From: Maylandia zebra
Taxonomy: Eukaryota > Chordata > Actinopteri > Cichliformes > Cichlidae
DNA length: 64,000 bases
Assembly: GCF_041146795.1 (NCBI RefSeq)
Contig: NC_135182.1
Span: 1,333,501 to 1,397,500, forward strand
Reading direction: 5' to 3'
A program made the position numbers and the translations under genes. Below the pieces are notes generated by a model. That model saw nothing but the letters and a program-made list of their open reading frames with translations. It had not been told where the DNA came from and ran no database searches. Shown piece by piece: positions 1 to 12,746 of this stretch. Each line of letters starts with the position of its first letter. Position 1 is the first letter of the stretch.

Positions 1-216
1 TAAGAGAAATGCTCATTTTCTGTTATTTTAGCGAGCAGTTGTTTTAGACACATCAATTTTATGAGGAAAGAATCTATCTGGAGTTTAGATAGTTTAGGAG
101 TTTGTCTATTAAGTTATTTTGACGCTCTAGTAGCACTGCAGTCCCCCAAATCCAATAATGCAGGTTTAATGGTGTCCTGAGCCACGCAGTCTCTTTTCAC
201 ATTTACAGGACTTACT

Positions 217-1737
217 GTGATCCGTCCATCCATCCATCCATCCATTCATCTGTCTGTCCCTCCATCTGTCTGTCCCTCCATCCATCCATCATCCATCCAT
301 TCATCTGTCTGTCCCTCCATCCGTCCGTCCGTCCGTCCATCCATCCATCCAGCCGTCCGTCCGTCCGTCAGTCCATCCGTCCGTCCGTCAGTCCGTCCAT
401 CATCCATCCGTCCATCCATCCATCTATCCATCCATCATCCATCCATCCATCCGTCCGTCCGTCCATCCATCATCCATTCATCCATTCATCCATTCATCCA
501 TCTGTCCATCCATCTATCCATCCGGTCCATCCATCCGTCCGTTCGTCCGTCCGTCCATCCATCCATCTGTCTGTCCGTCAGTCCGTCCATCATCCATCTG
601 TCCATCCATCCATCCGTCCGTCCATTCATCCGTCCATCTGTCCATCCATCCATCCGTCCATCCATCCGTCCATCCATCCATCCATCCATCCATCCATCCA
701 TCCGTCCGTCCATTCGTCCGTCCATCTGTCCATCCATCCATCCGTCCATCCATCCGTCCATCCATCCATCCGTCCATCCATCCATCCATCCGTCCGTCCA
801 TTCATCCATCTGTCCCTCAGTCCATGCATCCATCTATCCGTCCATCCATCCATCCATCTATCCATTCGTCCATCCATTATCCATCATCCATCCAGCCGTC
901 CGTCCGTCCGTCCATCCATCCATCCATCATCCATCCATCCATCTATCCATCCATCATCCATCCAGCCGTCCATCCATCCATCCATCTATCCATCCATCAT
1001 CCATCCAGCCGTCCGTCCGTCCGTCCATCCATCCATCCATCATCCATCCATCCATCTATCCATCCGGTCCATCCATCCGTCCGTTCGTCCGTCCGTCCAT
1101 CCATCCATCTGTCTGTCCGTCAGTCCGTCCATCATCCATCTGTCCATCCATCCATCCGTCCGTCCATTCATCCGTCCATCTGTCCATCCATCCATCCGTC
1201 CATCCATCCGTCCATCCATCCATCCATCCATCCATCCATCCATCCGTCCGTCCATTCGTCCGTCCATCTGTCCATCCATCCATCCGTCCATCCATCCGTC
1301 CATCCATCCATCCGTCCATCCATCCATCCATCCGTCCGTCCATTCATCCATCTGTCCCTCAGTCCATGCATCCATCTATCCATCCATCCATCCATCCATC
1401 CATCTATCCATTCGTCCATCCATTATCCATCATCCATCCAGCCGTCCGTCCGTCCGTCCATCCATCCATCCATCATCCATCCATCCATCTATCCATCCAT
1501 CATCCATCCAGCCGTCCATCCATCCATCCATCTATCCATCCATCATCCATCATCCATCCAGCCGTCCGTCCGTCCATCCATCATCCATCCATTCATCTAT
1601 CTATCCATCCATCATCCATCATCCATCCAGCCGTCCATCCATCCATCCATCTATCCATCCATCATCCATCATCCATCCAGCCGTCCGTCCATCATCCATC
1701 ATCCATCCATCTGTCCATCCCTCCATCCATCCATTGA
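217..1737. repeat. Degenerate ATCC tetranucleotide satellite with a 542-bp higher-order unit
   Basis: The stretch is almost wholly CCAT/CCGT/CTGT-type four-base steps, with occasional CATC phase slips. The segment near 514-801 recurs at 1056-1343, an exact 542-bp offset, so the array also grew by duplication of a large block. Because four-base repeats read as a 12-base period, every frame is open and yields His-Pro-Ser-Ile on one strand and Trp-Met-Asp-Gly on the other. Those reading frames are by-products of the repeat, not genes. Confidence 0.95.
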
Positions 1738-2216
1738 ACAACTTCACCAACTTAGGGGGAGCTGGGGTCTGTAGTAGGGAATAACATTACAGCCTCGACT
1801 TCTCCTCTTTGAAACGTTTTGGCTGACTAAAGTGGGATGGCTAACAACAGTCACCTCCCTGTTGCCGCAGTGACGTCTCTCACAGAGAAACTTTCCAGGC
1901 TGTAGGCTAATGTCGAGTAACCTGCTGTTCTCAGCTCTTCAGCCTCTCTCTGCTCTTCTGAGTAAGGGGGTGTCTCAAGGGTACTATTGGCCCCTTCTCT
2001 AATATGATTTGCCCCAAGGTCCTCCTTCACCAATCCCTTTGGACCAGATTTAACTTTGCTATGTCCAACACCACAGGAAGGGAATAAAAGGGACTAATAG
2101 GAAATTAACTATGTATATTTACAAGTCAATAGACATTTAATATATGTTTGTTATGGAACGTGCAGGCTCTACTTTGCCATACTGAATACAATTATTGTAC
2201 TTTTTAGTATTTATTT
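1738..2216. other. Unassigned non-coding stretch
   Basis: I see no coding exon, terminal repeat or simple repeat here. Short frames are not supported by splice sites or recognisable motifs. Confidence 0.5.
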
Positions 2217-2367
2217 TAAAGCTTTTTTCTTGTTTTTGCCTATCCTGTCCGACACTGTAGCAATCACAATTATTGTCTGAAGGCCAAGAAAAATGCCCAG
2301 CAGATTATTTTCTCAGGTGGATCATCACGGCTTTGCTGTCCACTTGATTGTCATAGTTTGTTCAATC

Positions 2368-2406
<39 letters not shown>

Positions 2407-2630
2407 TTACTTTTGACTTATTACAGTCGGAACGGACAGGACCGTGGGATAAGAAAGGGAAAGACTAAGACAAGAGATGTTGGGAAGAAGCTCAAAAAAA
2501 GAAGAGGGGCAGAGAGCAAAGACACTACAAATCAGTTTGATTACCTGCTGGAAAAAAACAAGCAAAAAGAGAACAGCAGGGAAACAACAGCAACAACTAA
2601 CATAAGCATGAGTAATAAATACTGAATGTT
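2217..2630 (+). repeat. Diverged interspersed repeat, copy A (partner at 45220-45480)
   Basis: The block with ATTATTGTCTGAAGGC, AAGAAAAATGCCCA and the following wording matches 45220-45480 in the same order (ATTATTGTCTAAAGGC, GAAGAAAGATGCCCA, then a CCATCCCAGCCTTGCCG-like line). The two copies differ at many bases, so this is an old dispersed family. Family not identified; it could be untranslated sequence of a LINE. Confidence 0.55.
2370..2407. repeat. (ATT)n microsatellite
   Basis: About twelve uninterrupted ATT units inside diverged repeat copy A. Confidence 0.97.
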
Positions 2631-4290
2631 ACTGAGCAGAACACAGACCGACAACAGACCATATGTTTAGAGGCAGCAACCAAAGAGGATAGTGTGTGTC
2701 TGTGCACACCTGTGTGTGTGAGTGCGCTTGTATTCACAGGGTTTCTCCACGTAACTGACTGATACTGGGTGTGGGGAGCCATAGCCCCGCCCCCCAGGAC
2801 ATGAAGCAGGCATGGAAGAGATCCAGGCCCCAGACATCTAGAGGCCCCCAGAGCACAAGAGCCCAAGGAGGACCACCGGAGGGGTTTAAAATTGTTTTTA
2901 AACACGGGGCTGCACATGAGCATAAATCAATACATGCCCATGCTGGCTGGCCCGATTGAGCCACTGCAATAATGAGTTGTAAAGTTAATTACCAAATATT
3001 TTGCCATGATAACTGTGTAGCCAAATCTGATATTGTAAACCAATACCTTTGTCACCTCAGCAGTCAGAAAGTATCACAGTGGATTCAGCTTTAAAGAAGT
3101 ACACTGGCCTGTGACAACGCTAGCATAAGATTAGATGTAAAACTGTATCAGCTACAAGAACAGAAGAAAAACTCTTTCTATTGCTCCATAGGACTATTAC
3201 CTGTCAGGAACTCCACAGTACTTTTGACACATTTTTTGCACATTTAACCACCAGATTTATCCCATCGACCGTTTATCTTTGTACTCATGTCAGCCTACAG
3301 TCCCTCTATTTCAGCGAAGAAACGCCCTCACAGATCAGAGAGCTGCTGATGTTACAGCAGCTGATACCACAGGACTCAAGGCTGGTGGAAATATAGACAG
3401 GCCTTTCATTTAAACTTGCAGCATCACAGACAATACTGCACCAGGGTGGCATGGCCGCAGTAACTGCAAGTCGGCAGCCACAACAAATTACTAGGACTCA
3501 AAAACAGGATGATAAGTTCCAAAGAATAGACTCAACTGAACCACGGAAAAGGATAATAAGGCTCAGGCAAAATCAATGAAGACAATAATGGGGGTATTAA
3601 CAAAAGCAGAGTAGTTTCCCAGGTTTGGGGATAAATAAAGTTATGGCAGTGAAAGCTGAAGCAGAAACATGAAGCAGATCATAGCACTCAGGTTTGGCTG
3701 TTGAGCTGAACACTGTTGTAATAACACAAACTCAAAATGATTTCAGAAAAGTTCAACTCATTAATAGGATTTTATGTTCTTAAAGGTCAGTTTCAGGTTT
3801 GGAGCCACCCCTTGTAATGTCACCCACGCCAAACACTAAGAGGCAGTCGAAGTTTTTGGCACATGCTGATTGGACCTGATGAGGTGACATTTGTTTTCCA
3901 GAGTTGACAGAATGGTGCTGAAGTCGGTTTGTGCAGAAAGAAAGTGAAAAACACAGTATGTAGTTAAGCTCCCTCTGAGTCAGTCGCTGTGTCCGCTGTC
4001 AAAGGGGCTGAAAAGAAATGGAGTAAGGTCAACCTCTTTGTGACAAACAACCTGCTGCATCTGTTGAGTCATGAGAGCTTACAGAGTAAAGAAAGGCAAG
4101 AAATTAGCTCTGTGAACGGATCTCAGTCGGTTTTTTAAAGACCGCTTTAGATCGGGGACAGAACACGTAGAAAGAAGGTTCAAAGCTAAAGATGGAGACA
4201 TCATTAATAGTCCATATATTAGCATACTTTGGCAGTCAGATACAAGCATGTTTGCTTTCAGTGATTACTTAGTTGGACAGCAGTGAGACG
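2631..4290. other. Unassigned non-coding stretch
   Basis: The only distinct part is a G/C-rich, purine-biased patch at about 2780-2885 with repeated CCCCAG and AGGCCCC words, which reads like untranslated sequence of a retroelement but lacks a diagnostic motif. No gene is supported. Confidence 0.4.
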
Positions 4291-4587
4291 TAAATTTAGT
4301 ATTTAGTATTTATTTATTTTATTGTCATTGTCAAGAACAATGAAATTGCGTTTGGGGCTTCCATACAACCCAAAAAAAGAAGAAAATAATAAATACCCCT
4401 TAAAACCCAAGTGTACATATTTAACCCAGTGTGACTCCAATGCAATAAGACAATCCTTAGCAATAATGTTCGTAGAAATTCAGACAAAGACCTGAGAAAC
4501 ATGACAAAATACAACAATGCAACCCATTCAATATTATTGTACTGTGAGATATGATATCAGATATGATAGTTATCTATTTAAGAAAGA

Positions 4588-4610
4588 GGGGGGGGGGGGG
4601 GGGGGGGGGG
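4588..4610. repeat. Poly-G tract
   Basis: Twenty-three consecutive G residues on the plus strand, followed by CAGGAGGGGG. The length may be affected by sequencing. Confidence 0.95.
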
Positions 4611-4684
4611 CAGGAGGGGGAAGAGAATAAAGATATGATGCACCAATGCAGACCAGTTCATTGCTATTAAGAAGTTGGATATGG

Positions 4685-5935
4685 TTATTGTCCGTGAGAG
4701 GGGGGCAGAGAGTTCAGGAGCCTCACAGCCTGTGGATACAGGCTGTTGGCCAGTCTGGATGTTCTGGCCTGTATAGACCTGTACCTTCTCCCTGAGGGCA
4801 GCAGGTGGAAAAGGTGGCGCGCAGGGTGATGTTGGTCCCGCAGGATACTGTGCACCCTCCTCAGACAGCGAGTGGGGAAGATATTACTGATCTCTGGCAG
4901 ACTTGTTCCAATAATTCTGCCAGCTTCTTTCACCACCCGCTGGAGTGCTTGCTGATCGGCCTTGGTGCAGCTGGGGAACCACACTAGAAATCCATACGTC
5001 AGAACGCTGCTGATGGCACAGTTGTAGAAGTTCAACATCAGAGATCTGGGAATGTGTGCGCTCCGCAGTCTCCTCAGGTAGTAGAGGCGCTGTTGGGCCT
5101 TCCGTACAACTGAGGTGATATGGTTGCCCCAGGACAGGTCCTCGGTCACAGTTACCCCCAAGAATTTAAAACTGCTCACCCTCTCCACCGCCTCACTGCC
5201 AATGAAGAGAGGCAGATGGTTGTTATGACCCCTCTTCCGGAAATCTACAATGATCTCCTTGGTCTTTTTGGTGTTTAAGACCAAGTTATTGTCGTGGCAC
5301 CATGACTCTAGTTGTTGCACCTCTGTCCTATAGTTTGTCTCATCATTGTTGGATATAAGTCCGAGCACTGTAGTGTCATCTGCAAACTTAACAATGAGAT
5401 TGGACGCGCAGGAGGAAATACAGTCATGGGTGAAGAGAGTGTATAGCAGAGGGCTCAGAACACACCCCTGAGGGGCACCGGTGTTGACCACAAGGGTGGA
5501 AGAGGTGTTCTTACCCACTCTGACACTCTGTCTACGGTTAGTGAGGAAGTCCACAATCCAGTTGCACAGAGAGGAGTTAAGTCCCAGTTGGTGGAGTTTG
5601 GGACGGAGTTTGTATGGCCGGATGGTATTAAAAGCCGAGCTGTAGTCTACAAAGAGGAGCCGTGCATAGGTGTTCCTGTGTTCCAAGTGCTTCAGTAATG
5701 TGTGCAGCACTGTGGCGATCGCATCCTCGGTTGACCGGTTCTCCCTGTATGCAAACTGGTACGAGTCCAGGGATGGTGGAGCTCTGATGTGTTTAATGAC
5801 CAGTCTCTCCAGGCATTTGGCGGGAATGGGGGTGAGTGCCACAGGTCTGAAATCGTTCAGACATGTGACATTTGACTGTTTTGGGACGGGAACGATGGTT
5901 GCTGCTTTGAAACAGGATAATACTGCACTATATTC
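4685..5935 (-). pseudogene. LINE reverse transcriptase, C-terminal fragment
   Basis: About 416 codons stay open on the minus strand from roughly 5935 to the stop at 4685. The first in-frame Met is at 5842, but homologous sequence continues upstream of it ([11 protein letters not shown], then [13 protein letters not shown]), so 5842 is not a real start. Visible reverse transcriptase motifs in order: [43 protein letters not shown] with the catalytic Asp pair, a [10 protein letters not shown] box and FKFLGVTV. The C-terminal domain ends at LLNSLPP. No stop interrupts the frame, so the copy is fairly young, but without endonuclease and promoter it cannot be an active element. Confidence 0.9.
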
Positions 5936-6317
5936 AGCTGTGTGTGGCTACTGAACATTTAAAGCAGTCGCTGAGAGTGTGTGACGCTGACTGCAGTGCA
6001 AATGTTTAGTATCATAATTAATGATCAGTCAGAGTAACAGTATGGCTCATTTATATTTATTCTTAGAGTCTGTTTTGAAATATTGATTGTTGATGAGCAG
6101 CAGTAGATCTCCGTGGCTCAGATATCTCATATTCCTTTGGTAACACAAGCATGAGAACAACAGAAACACTGCTGGGACTCTTCTTGTCACAACAATATAG
6201 AACATTAGACCAATCATCTGTTAATGTGAGGATCTAACAGGATTTAATGAGAGAGCACAACTGTGTGCACAGATACTGCTGTTACAACGGGTCTTATATT
6301 AGACAGATAGGTACATG

Positions 6318-6318
<1 letters not shown>

Positions 6319-6396
<78 letters not shown>
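6319..6396. repeat. (GT)n microsatellite
   Basis: About 39 nearly perfect GT units. Confidence 0.98.
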
Positions 6397-6402
<6 letters not shown>

Positions 6403-6460
6403 ATGCATGAATCTCAGTCCTTCAGGTGGGCTAAACTCACCCACATTAGCTAGTATTTAC

Positions 6461-7838
6461 TAGAGATGGACCGATCCGATATTACGTATCGGTATCGGTC
6501 CGATACTGACCTAAATTACTGGATCGGATATCGGAGAAAAATAAAAAATGTAATCCGATCCATTAAATATCACGAAAGCATCTCACAAAACTTGCAACAC
6601 GCCGTAACTCACCTCAGCACGTTAGCACTCGGAGCAGTATGCATCCCGTGATAGAGCGGCTGTGGCATGCGGGACCTGTGGTGGTCTGGATAGCATTTGG
6701 AGCTTCGCTAGCAACCCGGCATTTCATCTCCGACAAAGTTATCCCCGAGAGAAGTAAAGCAAGTGTGTAAGTCCATCTCTGAATGTTTGTAAAGCATTCC
6801 TGCGTTAAGCTTAACAAGCGATATATGGAGCGACTGCCTCTTCTTGCTGCTACTTCAATCATGAAACTGCTTAATGATCAGCTGATCGGCTTTTCTGTCG
6901 CGACTCCGTCTCTGTTGTTTGTTTTTGGCCCACTTTGCACCAGAAAGAGGAAACCAGCAGCTGAACAACAGCAGCACGTTTAAGCTTGATAAGCTGTTGT
7001 TAGAATTTATTTAATATTTCTTTCTACTCCAGGATCACTTTCTACGTAGCTGACGGCTGGTAACTGTGCAGGGGCGGATCTAGCAAAGTTTAGCCAGGGG
7101 GGCCGATAGGGCATGAACAGGGAAAAGGGGGCACAAAGACACACTTTTGTTTCTTATTCTCATTTAAAATGTCGAGCTTTTAATAAATAATTATCCGAAT
7201 CTTACACCCAAAGTTTTAATTTGATGTAAAATGAATAGAAGTCAATTACTGTATATAGTGACTATTAAGTCTAATATATATACCCTAGTAAGCTATAGTA
7301 CTTTTTCCTTTGGGAAGGTACCATCTGTGCAGTCTGCAATTTTGTTGAAGAAAGATGTTGAATCTATTTAATATTTCTTGAAAAATAATTGATTTCTGTG
7401 CATTTTTTTTCACACTGCATCAAATTAAGGTTGATTACGTCGATTAAGCATCATGAGGTGAGGGGTGGTTCCCTATTTTTTATTTATTTATTTTTGTTGT
7501 TGCTGGGAGTTGGAACCCTATTAGTTAGGTTGCTTAATATTTACGCTAAGTACTCTTTAAAATACCAGAATAGGGAGGATGGTGTAGGTCTAAGTTTATT
7601 AGATTGATCAGTATTGCTGAACTATGAAATATTTTTTTTGTATACAGGTATAACAGAATAGCTTTAGTGTAGTTGTTGTTTTAAACTTGAGTATGAACTT
7701 ATACAAAATTCAGCAAGATATTTAAAAAACAGTTTTGTTGATTAAAAAACACTATATCGGATTCATATCGGTATCGGCAGATATCCAAATTTATGATATC
7801 GGTATCGGACATAAAAAAGTGGTATCGTGCCATCTCTA
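6461..7838. mobile_element. Non-autonomous hAT-type element, TIR TAGAGATGG, TSD GTATTTAC
   Basis: The left end begins TAGAGATGGACCGAT and the right end, reverse-complemented, begins TAGAGATGGCACGAT. Both ends are followed by arrays of ATCGGTATCGG words. The 8-bp target duplication GTATTTAC is perfect at 6453-6460 and 7839-7846, which fits the hAT superfamily. No transposase is visible in the 1378-bp body. A CAGGGGCGGATCTAGC word at 7071 looks like the end of another hAT family lodged inside, but I found no matching second end. Confidence 0.85.
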
Positions 7839-7846
7839 GTATTTAC

Positions 7847-8544
7847 ACACATTCAAAAGTTACATTTAATGCAAATACTGCAATAAATGTACACAGAGAC
7901 AGCCCCCACAGTCAGTATAATTTTTGTAAGTAACTCAGCAGAGATGAGAATAATAATTTGGAAGTTGGAGTTAGCATCATGTTCTTTCATAGCAGATAAA
8001 TGTCTTCAGTACAAGGGTCTACACACTGTCCACACTGACAGTCAGGTGATGCAGTGGAGCGTTTGTCTGCTTCAGAAAATGTGAGTTTGGACTTTGATTC
8101 AGCAGAATGTCGAAGCAAATGACATTTGTTTAAGGACAGATGCTTCCAGCGCACCCGTCACATAAATACTTGCCTGAGAGACGTTTTCTGACACTCTGCA
8201 GAGTGCAAACTTTAATCCACAGCAGCACTCCTAATATAGCAAACATACATGGAAACACACGGATCAGGTACATGTTATAATAACAGCATCAGCACAATCT
8301 TTAAGGAAACATCAAAGAAACATCATCCAAGAGGATCTCCAGAAAGACACCAAGTGACCTGGAAAGAGTTGGTACCATACCAGAAACATCAGATGACAGG
8401 AAAGACGAGGGACCCTGTTGATGGCTTATATTTACAGGGCTCAGCAAGCAGAGGTCTCTCAGTTAATGCTCGGTGGTTTCTGCATCCAGCTCTTCTTAGG
8501 CAACATATTGAACTGTGACCTCCCATGTAGTCATTCACTGGTTT

Positions 8545-8546
<2 letters not shown>
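7847..8546. other. Unassigned non-coding stretch
   Basis: Nothing recognisable apart from the adjoining microsatellite. Confidence 0.4.

Positions 8547-8592
<46 letters not shown>
8547..8592. repeat. (GT)n microsatellite
   Basis: About 23 perfect GT units. Confidence 0.98.
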
Positions 8593-8594
<2 letters not shown>

Positions 8595-10489
8595 CAATGA
8601 TAAGGCCAATCAATGATCAGGGTTATCTTTTTGAAGATGGGAGACACTTGCAGTTTAGCATAAGGGTAACTTTGGTAACTAATGGTTTAGGGTCATGGTG
8701 AAAAGCAGAAGAGTCTTGATGCGTCCTTCATTCCTTTATATTTGGCTTGACTTGTAAGTTTTAAAGTGGCCTTGAACAATCGTTCTCCGTGCTTTCGGAA
8801 GGTTTTTTAAAATGTTTCTTTTCATCTTGTATGTGGCCTTTTTATGAAGAATGTGCTTATTGATAAAGCCACTTGACACTAACACTGAGTGATTCAAGCA
8901 TAAAAAGCACGCGACCCAAGGGACGAACCACAACTTCAGGCACTCTGTTATTAGCAGTCTCTACAAAAATTCTTCATTTGTTTCCATTTCCTATTTAAAT
9001 CTATAAAAGATGCAAACACAGTCTGACAAGCTTAAAATTGGATTTTGCATCTGGAAAGTTACAAAAAATTCCCAAAGAGCTAAGAGCCAAAACTCTGGCA
9101 TAGGTTAGCGTGGTGTGCAGCGTCTTTAAAACAAGCAGAGGACAAAAGAAGTGATGCGCCTAAAAAGCCAACTACAGCAAATGAGTAATATCTGAAAGTC
9201 ATGTTAAGATAAAGAAGAAAAGACCAGGACCTGACTAAGACCTGCATCTGGCCCTTCAACTGATCTTCACTGAAGACTGAATGAAAGGGTGGCTGTAAAG
9301 AAGGCCTTCTCTCAGTTTGTATGCAAGCATCATTAACATGTGTGGGGTCAGAAGAGCAGCACTGTCTACAGCTGTCTGTAAAACACAGCGGGGTCACTGT
9401 CACAGTTTGGAGACACATTTCAGTGTTGGGAATATTGTCAGAACTGATGGAATTATGAACACGGAAAACTTTAGTCAGATTCTGATTGATTGATCTTCCA
9501 TGCATTACCATCTGAAAGCTTTGGTTGGCAACAGCTCAATTTCTCAGCATGAAAATCATCCCGAGCACACTGCCGACGAGGCACGCCTGAATGGAAGAAG
9601 CACGCAACACTGCCAGACAAACTGAACATTAATCTTGGGATCATCATCCAAAGTTCCCAGGACAAGCTCCCACGCCGAGCTTCTGACTGTCCTTTAAGAG
9701 ACCTGCGTAACTATTCCTCAGCATTACTTGAATAAATGACATGAACACTGTGTTGGAGAGTAAAGGTGGCCCTACTAAACTTCTATGCTATTTTATATAC
9801 TGTACTTACATTTATATTTGTACATGTTTCAATAAATAACTCAAGACTTTTGCACCGTACTCTATTTTCATATTACAGTTTTTCCTCATTTTACACACAC
9901 ACACAAATGCACACAGCTCTGATAACAACACTGCTAAACTCCAAGTATCGTTTCACTGATCTCTCTCAAATGTGTCTGCAAGTCTCTGAAAACAAATCTC
10001 AGAGCATCATTTAGAAGACTTTGTTCACCAAGGATCACAGGCCTTCAAAATGCAGCACACTGACCACCAATTAGTCTCAGTCATTTTGAGAAGAACAATT
10101 CTGTCATGTGTTGAGTGACGCTTACAGGAAGCTCGAGCAGGAAGAGTGAGAAAAAGAGTCAGAGGATGAAGATCAGGCAGCAGAAGACAGTTTTTTCTTT
10201 TGTCATTGTACTTACATTACATATCACTATGTTTGGCTGCATCCTGTGAAACAGGTAACATGTAAATGTACTTCAAGACATAAAAGTCCGACATTCATGA
10301 CAAAGCAGTGACCTTGTTTCTGTTTAGTTTTGAGAAACTGATCCCAAATTGAAAAGTCAGAGCTGATGATTAGAAACCTGATCCTTGTAAATATTAACTG
10401 TTTGTTTTACCTGAAGCTCTAGAAAGCAGGATTGTCCGTCTTAGATTGGCTCCGTAATGTTTATTTACTGCATTATGCATGTTTTAAAG
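8593..10489. other. Unassigned non-coding stretch
   Basis: I see no exon with a credible splice context and no paired element ends in this AT-rich interval. Confidence 0.4.
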
Positions 10490-12028
10490 CAGGGGCCCAA
10501 AACTCAAGGCAGACTTTAGGTCGCGGCCAAACAAGATAAACATTTATTGAACACTTAAACAATGTTTTTTAAAAATAAATATGAATAAAAACAGAGAAGA
10601 ATATAATTCCAGAATAAATAAACTTAAAAAAATCTACTTTAACTTTAAATATTTTGTTCTCCATAAAAATATATCCTGTCAAAATGATGCAAGTTAGAAA
10701 TATGAACATGCTGCCAAAACCCCAGAAAAGTAAATGAAAGCAAACACAAGGTTGGAGCCGCATGCAGACGGAGCTGGGCGCTGCTGCAGGAGTGGAGCTA
10801 ATAAACTGTTCAGTGTCTTTCCCCGAGTGCATCATTACACTGCAGCTGCATCTGAATCTGCACAGGTGCAGCTCAGCAAAGTCCGCTGACTTGGTTCAAC
10901 ATTACTGCAACAGGGGAAGTGAGGCAGGCTGCACTGGTGCATTTGTGACAGCTTGAAACGCCTTCACTGCATCATACATGTGCATGAACTGACAGGTTTC
11001 CTTGCTGAGCTCCAAAACTCTGTTGAGAACTTTTATCCCCACTCAGCCAGCGGAGCTCTGCATGAAGGAATGTGGGCAAACTCTGAATCTATTTCCCACA
11101 TAAAAGACTGAAACTGACGGTGATTTAAACTTTTAGCTCAGATAAAATGTACGGTCTGCGTCGCGGTGACCATTACATGCTCCATTTTTAGGACTTTACC
11201 ACACAGCCTTTCCTGGTGTGTGATGCAGTGATGTGCTGTTAACTCACCAGTACATTTCTCCTGCATCTTTACTCGCATCCTGCTGACTAGTCCGCTTTTT
11301 TCACCGCACAGCACCGGCGCTCCATCTGTTGTAAGTCCAACAAGTTTGTCCCAGGGCAGTTTCATGTCGTTACACTTTGACATACGTTTCTTCTCAGGCT
11401 CACATTTGCCAAAATCTGCGTCGCACAAGATGTCACACAGCTTCATCACAAACTCTCCTTGGTAAATGGCCGGGCTGATTTGGCTCCTCTGCTACGATAA
11501 AACTTGCTTTCACAACAGCTTCACTTTGTGGTTTTGCTCTGGTGACAAACGTCTGCTGAAATGTCAGATTCTACTTCCTGTAGTTTCTGTGTTTAGGTTT
11601 TTCAGCTTATCCTGATGTTTTGTCTCGCAGTGCCGTCTTAAATTAAATTCCTTCATTACAGCCACATTAGCTCCACTAATAAGACGCACGGTTTACCAGC
11701 ATGTCTGTAAACATATATTCAGCCCACCGGTGCTGAAAGGCTCTGCTTTCAGAGTCAACTTTTCTCTCCACCATTGTGAGCGGCGAGCTTTGCAATAACA
11801 GAAGTTTGACTTGATTGACGCGGGAATGTTCCCAGTTAGCCTAGCGTTCAGCAAGGAGGCTGCAGCGCTGCATTATGGGATCTGTAGTTTGTGTGTTATT
11901 AGCGCCTGATGTCGCCAGGCCATGCATAACGATAACAATAAATCTATAGAAAATGATCTCGCGGGCCAGATATAAATGTCTGCCGGGCCAGATGTGGCCC
12001 ACGAGCCTTGAGTTTCACACATTACCTG
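10490..12028 (-). mobile_element. Decayed Charlie-like hAT transposon
   Basis: The left end reads CAGGGGCCCAAAACTCAAGGC and the right end, reverse-complemented, reads CAGGTAAT then GTGTGAAACTCAAGGC, so both ends share AACTCAAGGC plus GGCC-rich subterminal words. The flanks give no matching 8-bp duplication (TTTTAAAG versus CTTCTATT), in keeping with age. The body holds a broken transposase gene on the minus strand. About 1.5 kb remains, less than an autonomous Charlie element. Confidence 0.7.
10950..11774 (-). pseudogene. hAT (Charlie/GTF2IRD2-like) transposase remnant
   Basis: A start at 11774 opens MVERKVDSESRAFQHRW, hits a stop at once, and resumes as ANVAVMKEFNLRRHCETKHQ, the BED-like N-terminal region of these proteins. 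The longest clean piece, 11449 to 11138, contains LVGLTTDGAPVLCGEKSGL and LTAHHCITHQERLCGKVLKM, the Asp-bearing and His-rich core motifs shared by Charlie transposases and the domesticated GTF2IRD2 C-terminal domain. At least four stops or frameshifts break the gene, and below 11138 only scattered similarity persists. It is non-functional. Confidence 0.75.
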
Positions 12029-12445
12029 CTTCTATTCACGGTCATTTTCTGTTTTTATTTTCCGTTTGTATTTGTTTCACGGGTGTTGATGCTGTCTATC
12101 TAAACTACAGGCGATACAAGGTAAGCATTTTATGGATTCTAAGGGTAACGTTGGCACATCAGTTAAAGAAAAGCTCACAAGCTTGTCTGATTTCTTTCCA
12201 ACATTCATTGGATGGGAATGCATGACCATCAGTCAAGCGTTACTGTTCCGAGGTGTCCTAACCTCAGGAAGCAGTGAGAGGGTACTGTGCAGAAACAACA
12301 TGAACTGTGGTGAAAGTGTAGCATTGGGCAGCACACTGACTACACCAACACTCACTACTTCCTGTGACTTTGAGACACAAGTGCAAGCAGTCAGAGCAGG
12401 ATTTCCTGCGTGATCTTCATTTGCAATCCTAGAACTCCTTAATCA

Positions 12446-12448
<3 letters not shown>
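12029..12448. other. Unassigned non-coding stretch
   Basis: Frames of about 90 codons overlap here but show no domain, splice context or codon pattern that I can defend. Confidence 0.4.

Positions 12449-12477
<29 letters not shown>
12449..12477. repeat. (AC)n microsatellite
   Basis: About 14 AC units. Confidence 0.97.
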
Positions 12478-12479
<2 letters not shown>

Positions 12480-12609
12480 GCCAATGTAAAATCATTGTCA
12501 GGATAACCACACTGCCACCAACAACATCAAGTACAAATGCCGCTCTGCATGGCTCATCAAACCATCTCAGTTCCCTGCAGAATGTTTGGGATGATTTTGA
12601 AGTGAGTTG

Positions 12610-12746
12610 TAGCTACAGCTGTAGCTGCCTCCACCAGTGTGTGAATGTGTGTGTGAATGGGTGGATGACTGGATGTGTAAAGCGCTTTGGGGTCCCTAGG
12701 GGGGGCTAGTAAAAGCGCTATACAAATACAGGCCATTTACCATTTA
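12610..12746 (+). repeat. 3' half of a tRNA-derived SINE
   Basis: Contains the tail words GTAAAGCGCTTTGGGGTCC and GCGCTATACAAATACAGGCC, ending CATTTACCATTT. In teleosts this tail commonly follows the tRNA-like head seen at 52289-52440. Here the head is missing, so the copy is 5'-truncated. Confidence 0.7.

Larger units (their letters stand above)
4296..5938 (-). mobile_element. 5'-truncated LINE, CR1/L2/Rex1 group
   Basis: The reverse-complement strand carries the C-terminal part of a reverse transcriptase followed by a 3' untranslated region. The 3' end reads ...GACAATGACAATAAA and then degenerate AAATACT-type repeats near 4291-4320, the usual short-repeat tail of this LINE group. The 5' end breaks off at about 5938, inside the reverse transcriptase domain, so the endonuclease half is absent. 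That is the typical outcome of incomplete target-primed reverse transcription. A 23-base G run interrupts the 3' region at 4588-4610. Confidence 0.85.

Noticed and set aside
217..1774. Open frames of 506 and 316 codons, and several on the other strand
   Set aside because: They are the automatic translation of a four-base repeat; composition is only His/Pro/Ser/Ile/Val/Arg or Trp/Met/Asp/Gly.
6244..6453. Frames rich in Cys-Val or Thr-His around the GT microsatellite
   Set aside because: Dinucleotide repeat read in frame.
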